The notes under the pieces are model-generated. The model saw only the letters and a program-made list of their open reading frames with translations, was not told where the DNA came from and ran no database searches. A stretch of DNA of 64,000 nt, taken from assembly GCF_035046485.1 (NCBI RefSeq), contig NC_085138.1:27348878-27412877 (forward strand). Reading direction: 5' to 3'. The stretch's first letter is position 1, and every line of letters begins with the position of its first letter. A program made the translations under genes and the position numbers. Source of the DNA: Aedes albopictus (taxonomy: Eukaryota; Arthropoda; Insecta; Diptera; Culicidae). Below, piece after piece: positions 10,201 through 22,200 of the stretch.

Positions 10201-13200
10201 CAACAGAGTGGATCTCTTGTCGGCACTACTTTTGGTATCGGCCAGTCGATTTAGGGAAGCCAAGCGGAATCCGTAAGCGTTGCCACGGGCACCACGGTTC
10301 ATGTAGTTTCCGAGAGCCAGCACCAGTTCGAGCAGTTTGTGCATCCGCCGGGAACGAGCCACCTCGCGGGAAGCTTCTATCACGCCGGTTATTCGTGACG
10401 AAAGATCGTTCACCGTCGCCTGGAAGCGCTTCTTGTAGTGCAGACTACGCAAACGCTGTTCATAGTGTGGTATTCTGCGGAATGGAAAAGTGAAAAAATG
10501 GAAATTAGCACACTACGCGAAATCGATTATCCTGGACATCGAGACTTACTTGGAAATTTCGTACATGAATCGATCGGCACGGTCCAGCGAATCGATATCC
10601 TGGGAATGCTCGTCCAACAGGGCCCGTTCCTCGACCGAAGGAGTAAACTTGAGCAGCTGTTCGATCATATCGATCGGCAGCTGCTCGTTGGAATCCATCG
10701 ACAGAATGGCTCTGCAAGAGGTTCATCACATTAGTCTCGAATCCGTTGATGATGATGTTCAAAAGACGTGTCATACTTGGAAATTTCCTTATCGCTCATC
10801 TTGAGCTTACTCAGCACAATTGTGCAGTTTTGTGCCCGTCGACCATCGATCACCGACAGAATTTTCGTCTTATTCTTCGCGATCAAGCCATCGTTCTGAA
10901 AAAGATCTGATCAGTTGTTTCGAGGTATGATAAGAACTTAAAATAGTAATGTAAAACTTAGCAGACAACTAAACACCAAACGAATAACTGAAACTTCCTG
11001 AAGTAATGGGAGGACTTACCGCAACGTCATTCTTCTGGTAGGCGCAGAAGAGCTTATTGATGGACTCGAGTTCAATGCTGTTGTACCACTTGGTATCGTC
11101 CAGATCGCTCCAGACGGTTCCCTGGAGTTTGCTGTCGGGCAGTTTGGACCAGTTGAAGCTCTTGAGCGGATTGGCCGGCTGGGGAATGTTCTTCTTCGGG
11201 GCGTCCACCTTAGGAGGTGCAGGTTGATTGGCTATCTTGGATAGACCTCCGGGGGCGGGAGGTGGTGGAGGAACGGCCATCATCGGCGGGGGTGGAGGTG
11301 GCGGTGGAGGAGGTACTTGACCGTTACATCCTTGAAGATCGTTGACCTTCTTGACCAATTTTCCGTTGATTTCGGAGTTTTCCCGTTCGAGGTCCTCTTC
11401 TTCAACTAAGAGTTTGACTATTTTGCGGACATCAATCTGGAGCGGAGCAATATCCGGATCTTGCGGTTTAGGGGCTGATTGGGAGGTTTTGTCCTGGTTG
11501 TCAGGATCGATCTCATTGGAAGGACGTCCTTCCTGTTGGAGAACGATCTGCTGAACTATGCGATCGAAGATCAACCAGTGTTGAGCGTTTGGACCGGTGC
11601 TTGCAAGGAGTAGCATATGCTGCAGGAGGCTCACAAGATGCGGATAGGCTGATGAATGATTCAGCTTCCGACTCAGGAGGTCGAACATTGCGTTGGCATT
11701 CATGGTGTCCACGTGTTCGTGGTTGAACCTCCTCGCCAGTTCTTTTTCGTCTTCATCCCGGACCTTTTCGAAAAAGTCCAGATGCCGATTCAAGATTTCG
11801 TTTTCGTATTTTTTCAGCTTATCAATTACCGGTTGAATACCGAGCATCAAAAACTCGTACCGCAGATGTAACCGGAACTCGAGACTCTCCTGTCCGGATC
11901 CGTAGCTCAGCACAGCATTGATGAAGGACATGATGCCCGTTTTTAGATTGACGTCATCCCAGTACACTCCAGTAGATTTGCTCAGATCGTTGACGATACC
12001 CTGGAATCGAACTCGTTCCGTGGCGTACTCCTGGTAGTTCAGCATGGCCGTCAGGACTTTTTTGTGACCTCCTGGCACAGCACACACGGCACCGAGGATT
12101 TCCAGGGTGGCAATTTTGGTTTTGATGTTGTCCGCCGCCAGAGAGCGCGCAATCATATCGATACCAGTGGGATGGGCCAGCACGTGCGTGCGACCGGTCT
12201 GTGCGAATTTGATGTTGAGACTTGGTAAACATTCAAATGTGAACCCAATAGGTGTAATAAACTGTAGAGGAAGAATGTCACTGTCGCAAGACAAGGTCAA
12301 AGCGAAAAAGTATGCAGCTTGATAGATAGATATCCGATATGTAGCGTTAGTTTTTGTAGTCCGTAAAAGTCCTTGATTACCCAGTAGCTAGTTGACCCTA
12401 GGTTTGCCGAAGAGTCTCTTGTGTTCTGAGTTAAATTTTTACCTACTAGCTTTAAAACTCTATAAACGCAACACGATGAAATTGAATGTAATAACATTAT
12501 ATTCTCAAAGCATTGTTATAATTTCTAGAAGAATGCATTAAAAAAAACCAGGAGAAATCCCTGGGAGAATTCCGAAAAAGTCTTCCCTGGGTGAATGTCT
12601 AAAAAACCCCTGGAGGAATTTGTGAGAATCTTTCTCTGTAATGATTATTCAACAACTGTATTCATTATTTGTATACACTTTATTACCGATACTTCAATAT
12701 TACATACAATGATTCACACTCCAGACAACAATAACAACATCTCCACATATGACAGATACTCAATGTAAACATACACGCTAAACGTAATGAAGTAACACAA
12801 TAATTTATTATGTGCATACCACAAGGTACCACATCTCGTTTTTTCTCCAGATCCGCAGCAAGGTCACTCCACGTTGTTTTCGCTTATAGTCTCCTCAGTT
12901 TATGAACGTCTCGCTTCAGTCTCACATCAGAATTAGTAGTACAGTCATCCATTTGGTCATCCATCTCTGCTCGGCATTTTGGTAAATTACTTGGCTGTTA
13001 CTTATGGTTGTACCTAAAAAGAAATATTATTTTGACCCAAGTATTTTCCCAAATCCCAAAATATTTTTAATACTGAGTGTCAGGCTAAATATTACCTTTG
13101 CTGATGAATAAATTGAATTGCTTTCCTCTTCTCAAATGTTTTCAATCTAGCTGTCATTGAAAACATTTGTATACTGCCAAACATTGTATACTGCCTACTG

Positions 13201-16200
13201 ATTTTTTTTTTTTTGACATGTCCTTTCATAGAAGAATCTCATACAAAAGGTATGTATATTCAGATTATTATTCAGACATTTTTTTAACTAATATGTATGT
13301 CGAAAAAAATATCAATATCCATTAACTCGTTTTCGATCCAAAGTGTCCAAGTGTCATACAAACACTATTTCATTTTATGTTTTTCTAGCGAACTTCGCTG
13401 GAAATCGTTTCTTGTTCAGAATATTTTCAGCAGTTTGGCTTTATAGATTTTGTTTTTTAAATATCGAAGGGATTGATACTTTTTTTTAAATCAAATCACG
13501 ATTTCAAAAAAAACGTCACTTGTCCAAAGCAATATTTGTAATACTAGTTTTAGCTACATAGTAATTTGAAAACTTGAAAACATCCAGTTTTTGAATTATA
13601 TTTAATACATATTGTTCACAAAACTCGCACTCGCACTAGCTGAAAGTATAGTAGAATATTAATATGCATTCTTTGTTTTGTTTTTCATGTTGTAATCCTA
13701 TAATTATCTCAAATTCTTAATACAGTTTCTTACCGTTTTTGGCAACACGAGATGAATTTTATGTTGCCAAATTGGGGTGTTGCCAAAATCGGTAAAAAAA
13801 AAATGTGGATTATTTTCAACTTTTATGCGTCAATTTGGCTTATATTATAAATATGGACTATTCACAAGCTATAAAACGATCCCTGTAGGCGACGTTCAAA
13901 AATTACGTCATGATTTGTAAAATTGTCGATTTTGGAAAATTCAATGAATTTTGATTTTTTGAAGAAAAGTAAGGCTAAAATAACACTACATTTACAAATA
14001 CAAACGATTTTTCGATAAAACTTTTTGGTCAAAATTTTTTGTTGCCAAAATCGGTAAAAAAATGTTGCCAAAATCGGGTGTTGCCAAAATCGGTAAGAAA
14101 TTGTTGCCAAAAACGGGTGTTGCCAAAATCGGGAAGGAAATGTTGCCAAAAACGGGTGTTGCCAAAATCGGGAGTAGACAAAAACGGGTGTTGCCAAAAT
14201 CGGTAAGAAACTGTACATACATCATCGTCGCAGTACCAAATCGAAGTCACGCATTTAAGCACATGCAAAGTTGCAGTTGTGACGTAAATTTGAACCGGTT
14301 GCTGGTATTGCGCATCATTAAGCTACTTAAGAGCTGAAATTAGCACTAATCTAAATCGAGTTGCTATGTTTATAAGTAGGTTAAATATCAATTTTCGCAC
14401 CGCCAGTCACTTCGGCTTCCAACAGAAAACGTAATCGTAGTAACCAATTATTATATATACAAAGCAATTTTCTCCAGATAACAAAATAAATCGATCATCT
14501 TATTGGAGCAATTTTCGACGGTTCACCTATATAGGTGCTCACGTTTTTAGGAATTATGTTTCCGATAATTTCGGAATTCTCATGATTTACCATTTACCTT
14601 TCAAACTGAATGAGTTTATTTTTACGGTTTGGTCGTTCAATAGGTTTACATTCTACGATGCATATTTCCTCGCATTAACTGGTGATTCGTGCTCAATCAA
14701 ACCAATTTTAACATTAAAAAACCAAACATTTGTTCCTTTGATGTCGCTCTTGTGGGTTCTGAACTGTAGGACTTATTTTAATGGTGTACCTCCAAAATAT
14801 TGCAAAAATCTATGTGTGCGACACATGCATACAATATTTGCAGTTTTTTCAGTGTATGAAATCTAAAAATTCAAACAAGGTAACATGTTAGTAAATGGTA
14901 CCTGTTTGCAAAGAGGAAACAAACCATCAACGTTTAGCAAAAACTCAAAAGCAGTTTTCTCGCTGAAATCTCAACCAATGGGTATAAAAATTTATCACTG
15001 TACTCTGGCCACCATCTGGATAACAGTGAAATAATTTTCAATGATGGTTTTGTGGCTTAGAGTAAGAAAACTGCCTTTGAATAATTGATGATTGCTGATG
15101 ACTGAATGATGGTTATTTGAGCCTTAATAAGCTCGACTGAAAAACAAACCTCATAAGCTTTCATTAGATATATATATATATTCCTGTAGTTACAGAAACG
15201 ATTATCTTTTATTATTCCAATATCTTGTGCTTTTGATATACTGTACGTTATTCTCCTCATTAATAGTTTCAATACTTCTTTAACTGATCAAAATTTGTTT
15301 CTTCCTGTAAGGAAATTATTGTGCAGAATTTGTTGTTGAGCGTACTACTGTACCTTGTTCTCTAACTTGTTCCACAGTTCTTGGCAAGATGGCCCACTCA
15401 TTAGCAAAAATGGCACTATATCCAGTGTTAGGCAATCATAAGTCAAAATGCCCCTCTTGACCACACCCGATATATTTTATATTCAAGGACTTCAGAAGTG
15501 ATTACTCAAGAACTCACTGTACTTGAATCGCATTAACATTTAGTGGCATTCAATAGGTTATAAATCGCTTTTTATTCGAATTCCTGAGAGACTTCTAGTT
15601 AAGTCGAAAAGTTCATTTTTTATTGTTCGATTTTTTTAAATATCCAATTCAACTAGCCATTTGACTAGCATGATACTTAACAGGTTAGTGGTTGGAAACT
15701 GCTCTGAATATGTCGTCTAGCTTCAACAAATGCTTTAACTGTCATTTTGACTTCCTATCTTGCAAACTACCAAGACAGTTTAATTATTCTCACACATTGA
15801 TGTTAATTTTCTTGAAGTTACATTTTTAGTCTTGTAAGAGAGGACAAGGCATTAGTTAAATCATGTCTTCATGTTAATTTGGTTTTAAGAGCCAACCATT
15901 TTACGTCTCGTAGACTTATTATACTTTACTGAGCAATGATAACTTCAATATATATCACCTGAGGTGGGTCCACAACAATCTCAGTATCTGCTCAGTTATA
16001 TTCGCATTTGGAACATATTCAAATACTATTCGTTCCTGGTTTTCTAGTCACGCTCAGCCTAAAGTTTAGTTTTGTCTTTCGCCTTCTCAGCTGCAACTTA
16101 ATTGGTGTGAAATTTCATTTGTAATAGTTAAATTTATCTATAAAGCCCAGATTGGAGTTCAAGAGAAATCGCTCAAGAAACTTCTAGAACGATTCCTGGC

Positions 16201-19200
16201 AGAAACTTTCTACGGTGACTGCCATTTGAACTGTCATTTCTTCGCAACTGCGTACTGCGATCGAAGAAAAAACGGTTTCTTTAGCGATTCAGCCAAGGAA
16301 TTTCCCATGCATCAAGATAGGCCGAGAAATTCCTTCTGATCTGCAAACAGCCCTTAAATCTGCGTTGGCTGGCAATCTGTTTCTTACGAAATTTACGACA
16401 CTGTTGCGTTTTTAGTACTTTAATTTTTAATAACACAATTCGCCTTATACGGCTCTACAAAGAATCGACTATATCTGCCTTGCAGGTCTTACCGCCTTCA
16501 ACGGCATTTCCACCTTCAACGGCTTTTTCCGCCTTCAACAGCTTTTCACTCTCCGACGGAACTTTCCACCATCGACAGTTTTTCGCCTTAGTCGGCTCTT
16601 TCCTGCTTTTGAAAAGTCTTTCCGCCTTCAACGGCATTTCTATCTGTAATCCTTTCCGCCTTTTACGGCTATTTCGAGAATGTCGCCTTCATTAGCTTTT
16701 ATCGCCTTCATTGGCTTTCATCGCCTTCAACGGCAAAATTTGATTTCAAAATATTGTTTCACCTCTACGCCTTCCTCGGCCATCCGGTTAACAAATTAAT
16801 GCTTCATTCATCATTCAGCATTTAAGTCTAGATTTAGGACAACAACCCTATTCAACGAGTATCAATATCACAATCAACAAAACTTGGATTTTCTTCACAG
16901 TTCTTTATTTCTTTATCTGACAATAGTGATTGTCATCGATTTGAACTAAACAATACTGATCACCATCAAAATCTCTCACAGGTTGATTATTGTCATTAGT
17001 CGAAGGTACAAATACATTGTTTGATTCAACAGTTAGTATTGTCAGATTTCTTGAAACGTAAACACCGCGCGGTCGTTGAAATGTTTCAAAAAGGGGCTTT
17101 GCAAAATAAGTTCACGTGGTCTATCGTTTTCGAAAGGAACAGCCGCACCGTAGGAAACGCCGCAATGTTACTCCCCATAAGGATGAAGTAAAAAGGGAGT
17201 GAAAACCGCGGCCGTACCTTTCGGAAGCGGTAGGCCGCGTGCACTTTTGTGCACATCCCTCAATACACAATATTTACCTTTTTGATTCCAATGTTGAAAT
17301 TCAATCACAAGTCATCACCTGAAGGTCATCACCACTCTGCATGCACCACACACACCACTCATCTCTTTCTTTTTCCAAAGACAACACTTCCCGAACCGAA
17401 ATTAAACTAATTTCACATGCACTGTTCACCGTTCTCGTCGCCAATGTGAGAATCTTTCTCTGTAATGATTATTCAACAACTGTATTCATTATTTGTATAC
17501 ACTTTATTACCGATACTTCAATATTACATACAATGATTCACACTCCAGACAACAATAACAACATCTCCACATATGACAGATACTCAATGTAAACATACAC
17601 GCTAAACGTAATGAAGTAACACAATAATTTATTATGTGCATACCACAAGGTACCACAGAATTATTGAGAATTTCTGATGGATTCCCTGTGTAGACTTCAA
17701 AAGAAACTGCAGGAGGAACTCCCGAAAGAATTCCTGGATAATTTTTAGGCAACTTCTTGGAGAAATTTCAAAAGAAGTTTCTGGAGAAATCCCTACACAA
17801 ACTTCAGAAGGAGATCCCTGGTAAAATATTGGAAGGAATCCTAGGATAAAACAGTCGTTGGAGGAAACCCTTCAGGCATTTCAGAGGAATTTTTGAAGGA
17901 AACCCTTGAAATTTTTTTGCAGGAATCCCTGAATGACTTTCTCAAGGAACACCCTCAAGACATCACTGAGATTCCTCTAGGAGAAGTTCCTGAAGAAATC
18001 CATGGATGACTTCTTATATTAAAAAAAAAACAATCTCAAGATATGATCCTGAAAGAATCGAAAGACGAATTTCTGAAGGAATTCTTTGCAGAAGCTGCAG
18101 GGAGTATTCCTGAACAAATTCGTAGATGAACTTCTAAGGGATTTCTTGGAGAAAATTGTGAGAAAACTCCTGGATGACTTCTTTGGGAATATCTTGGCTC
18201 CTGTATGCATTCCTCTAAAACTATCTTAAGAAATTCCTATACTAATCGCTGGAGAAATTTCTCTGGAAATTATTAAAGTAATCAAAAAAGTCTTCAGGTA
18301 TTCAGTTATCCAGTGGATAAATTCTTGGATGATGATGGTAGGATTTTTGTAATTCCTGAACAAAACGCTGAAGACATTTTTGAAGAGATCCCGAGAGGAA
18401 TTACTGAAAGAACTACTAGAGGATTTCCTGAAGAAATCCCTGGAAGAATTTCCGGAGCATTTCCTGGAGGAAGTCATTGAGGAATTCCTGAACGAATTCG
18501 GGGATGACTGCCTGGAGGAACGCCTGGAGTAGTTTCTGAAAGAGTTTCTGGAGAAATTTGTGAAGGAATCGCTAGAGGAATTCCTGGAGGAATCTCTTAC
18601 AGAATTTCTTCCAGAATATCTGGAGGATTTCCTGATTATTTCTGAAGGAATTCCTGGATGAATCTCTAGAGAAATACCTGGATAAATTCCTGGGACAATA
18701 CCTGAAAGAATTCCTGGAGAAATCCCTGATTGAATTTCCGGGGGAATTCGTGAAGGAATCCTCAGAGGAATGCTCAGAGAAATTTCTGAAAAAACCCCTT
18801 GAGGAATTCCTAGTTGAATTCATGTTGGAATGCCTGGGTAAATTATTGGAGGAATTGCTGGTGAAATTCCTGGCGGAATCTCTGAAGCAATTCCTGGAGA
18901 AATCTCTGGAATAATAATTGGAGAAATCCTTGGAGAAATTTCTTGATAAGTTGTTGGAGAAATTTTCGGAGGAATGCCTGGAGGATTTCCTGAAGGAACT
19001 CCTAGAGGAGTTCCTGTAAGAACACCTGGAAAAATTCCCGAAGGAATTTCTGGATAAATTTTTGAAATTTATAGACGAATTTCTGAGATAATTCCTGGAG
19101 AAATCCCTGGATGATTTTTGAATGAAGACCTGGAGGAATCTCTGCATAAATATCTTGACAAATCCCTGGAGCAATTTCTGGTGGAGTTCTTGGAGAAACC

Positions 19201-22200
19201 ACTGGAGGAATCTCTGGGAGGAACTTCTGGAGATATTTCTGGAGGAATTCCTGAAGAAATTTCTGAAGAAATTCCTTAAGGAATTTCTGGAGGATTTCCT
19301 AGTGCATTTTTTGGAGGAATGCCTTTGGAGAAATTGCTGGAGGAATTATTGTAGAAATTCCTAGAGGAGTTCCTGACACAACCCCTGGAAGAATCTCTGG
19401 CGGAATTCCTGAAGGAATGCCTGGAGAAATAACCGAAGTAAAACCTGGAGGAATGTCTGGTGGAATGCCTTAAGGAATTCCTGCAGGTGTTCCTGAAGCA
19501 ATTCCTGCAGGAGTTCCTGAAGCAATTCCTGGGGAAATCTCTGGAGGAATTCCTACAGGAATCCTTTAAGAAATTCCTGGATAAATTCCAGGAGGGATTC
19601 CTGACCGAACTCCTGTAGGAATTCATGGGAAAATTCCTGGAGCAATTCCTGAAGGTATTTCCAGAGGAATACTTGGAGGAATGCCAGGATGTATTGCTGG
19701 AGAAATTCCTGAAGAAATGCCTGGATGAATGCCAGAAGAATTTCCTGGAAGAATTCTTGGATAAACCACTGGAGGAGAAATTCTGGTATGAATTTTTGGA
19801 GCAATCCCTGGAAGAGTTCCTGTAAGAATACCTGAAAAAACTCCTAGAGGAATTCCTGGAGGCATTTTTAAAGGCATCCATGAAGGATTTCCTTGGGAAA
19901 TTCCTGGAGGGTTTGATGTAGGAATTTCTGAAAAAATCCCAAGAAAGTTTTCTGAAGAAAGCCCCGCAGGAAGTACTGAGGAAGTCACAGAAGGAAACTT
20001 GGAAAAATCCTGAAGGAATTCCTGGACGAATGCTTGGAGGAATTTCTGGTGTAATATTTAGAAGAATTCCTGTAGAAATCCTTGGAGGAATGCCTAGAGG
20101 AATGCCTGGATGAGTTTTTGGAGGAATTCGTGTTGGAATTTTTGAAGGAATTCGTTTTGGAATATATGTAGGAATGTCTGGAGGAATCCTGAAGCAATTT
20201 CTGGAGGAATCTCTGGTGGAATCCCTGGAGGAATTTCTGAAGGAATTTTCAAACGATTTCTGGGAGGAACTCCAGTAGGAATCGCTGGAGAAAGCTCTGG
20301 AGGAATCCGTAGAGGAGTCCTTGGAGGAATTCAAAGAGAAATTCACGGAAGTATGCCTGAAAGAATACCTGGAAGAATGCTCAGAAGAATTTCGGGAAGT
20401 ATACCTGGAGGCATTCCTGGAGGAGGCCCTGGAGCAATTCCTGGAGACAAGCCTAGAGAATCTAGAGGAATTCCTGGAGGAATTACTGGGGGAATTCCTA
20501 GGGTAATTCTTGGAGCAATCCCAGGAAGAATTCCTGGAGGAATCCCTGCAGAAATTCTCGGAGGAATGCTAGGAGGTAACCCAGGAGTATTTTCGGAAAA
20601 AAATCTCAGGAGGAAGAATTGAAGAAATTGCAGAAGGAATTCTTCGAAAACCCTGAAAGAACCTAAAGAAAAGTTCATGGGGGAACTTCTAGAAAATCCC
20701 TGTAGCAGTTCCTGGAAGAATTCAGGATGCATTCCGGAAGCAATCTCAAGAGGTACATATTCCTGACCAAGTTCCTGACCAACTTCAGTAAGGAGGAAGT
20801 CTTGGGAGTCTTGGAAAAATACCTGAATAAATACATAAATCTTCAGGAAGAATACAAGAAGCAATCCCATGAGGAATTTATTAGGGAAATCCCGGAAGAT
20901 TTTTTCTAAACGATTTCTTTGAAGAATTTCTGTAGGAATCACTGGAAAGAAAACTGAAGGGAATCCATGTCGGCACTAATTTTTGGACGAATTATTGAAT
21001 GGAATTCTTGGATGGACTCCTAGAGGATTTCTTGTACAAACTTTTGAAGGAATTTCTGGATTAATTATTAAATAATCTCTGATAAAAATTTCTGAAAGAA
21101 TTCTTGGAAGAAATTTCTCCTGGAATACTTCAAATAATTCCAGATGGAACTATCGGAGCAATATATCGGAATTCTTGCAAAAATATATGGAAAAATCTCT
21201 GGAAACATCTCTGAAGGAATACTTGCAGAAATACCTAAAACGATCTATGGTGACCATGATGGGGACATTTCTTTGGGAATCCCTGGAGAAAATCCGGAAG
21301 AAATCCTCAAAAGAAACACTGGAACAATCTCAGGAGGAACCTGTAAAGATATTCCAGCGAAAAATTCCCGGAGGAATGTGTGGCAAAATCCTTGGAGGAA
21401 TTCTTGAAAATCTGAATCTCTGAAGAAACTCATGATGAAACCACTGCAGTAAACTATGGGAAAATTCCTCGAAGGAATTCTCTGATGCATCCTTCCAAAA
21501 GGTATTTGTAAAAAAATCTAAAAAAAACGTGTGAGGAATTCCTGAAACATTTCTTGGAACAAGCCCTGGAATACTCACGAAGGAAAAATTCTTAAATCCC
21601 TTGACCAATTCATGAAGTAATTGCTGGAGAAGTTTCTAAAGAAAAACCAGGAAGAATTTCAGAAGAAGTCCTTGGAGGAATTCATAAAAAAATCTCATTT
21701 GTTTGAATTAAATTCTACTAAAAATGCAATAATTTTGAGTTACTATATGTACTCTAAAGCAGCTAGAAAGTCCTTCTCCTTCCCTACCGGAACCGGTTCC
21801 GGCATATCTGGAAAATGTGGCATGTTTTTTTTGTATTCCATGATTAAAAATAACAAAATTTAGCCATTCTTGGTTGCTTGGTTGTTTGTTACAGCGACCG
21901 TTCGCTCGTTGCAAGTGCGCTAATTGCAAAACTAGACAAGTTTTTGCAATTAAAAAGCAATCAAGTGTCAAATTTGTGCTGCCAATCATGCTGTCAGTGC
22001 AATTCGATTCACTTTAGTGTCAAAGTGACGTTGAAATTAGCGAATGTCATTCGCTCGTTGCAATGTAAACATGTTCCAACGAGCGAACGGCCGCTGTATT
22101 TGGTAAAAATCTATGATAAGATTGGAAGGTTGCTTGTAGAGAAATAACTGACGAAATTTCTTGTGGGTTTAGGGATAAAAAGTTTGATAATTATGGATAA

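Larger units (their letters stand above)
12621..17657 (-). mobile_element. Complete non-autonomous LTR retrotransposon (LARD-like), 5037 bp
   Basis: Two 213-bp LTRs (12621-12833 and 17445-17657) read as identical. They start TGTG, end CACA, and are flanked by the 5-bp duplication GAATT (12616-12620 and 17658-17662). Next to the left LTR, on the minus strand, is a purine tract GGAGAAAAAACGAGA. Next to the right LTR, on the minus strand, is TTGGCGACGAGAAC, a candidate primer-binding site starting TGG. The element therefore runs right to left, in the same sense as DAAM. The 4.6-kb interior has no gag or pol and no ORF above about 120 codons. It must have been mobilised in trans. Identical LTRs imply recent insertion. 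Confidence 0.9.

Noticed and set aside
13862..14218. 118-codon frame with [10 protein letters not shown] repeats
   Set aside because: It arises from the tandem terminal units of a MITE.
18572..19174. 200-codon Ser/Arg/Asn-rich minus-strand frame
   Set aside because: Same minisatellite by-product as 19276-20346.
19276..20346. 356-codon minus-strand open frame (RNSS/GIPP repeats)
   Set aside because: It is produced by the 12-bp minisatellite, which is stop-free in several frames on both strands. No start context, domain or splice logic is present.
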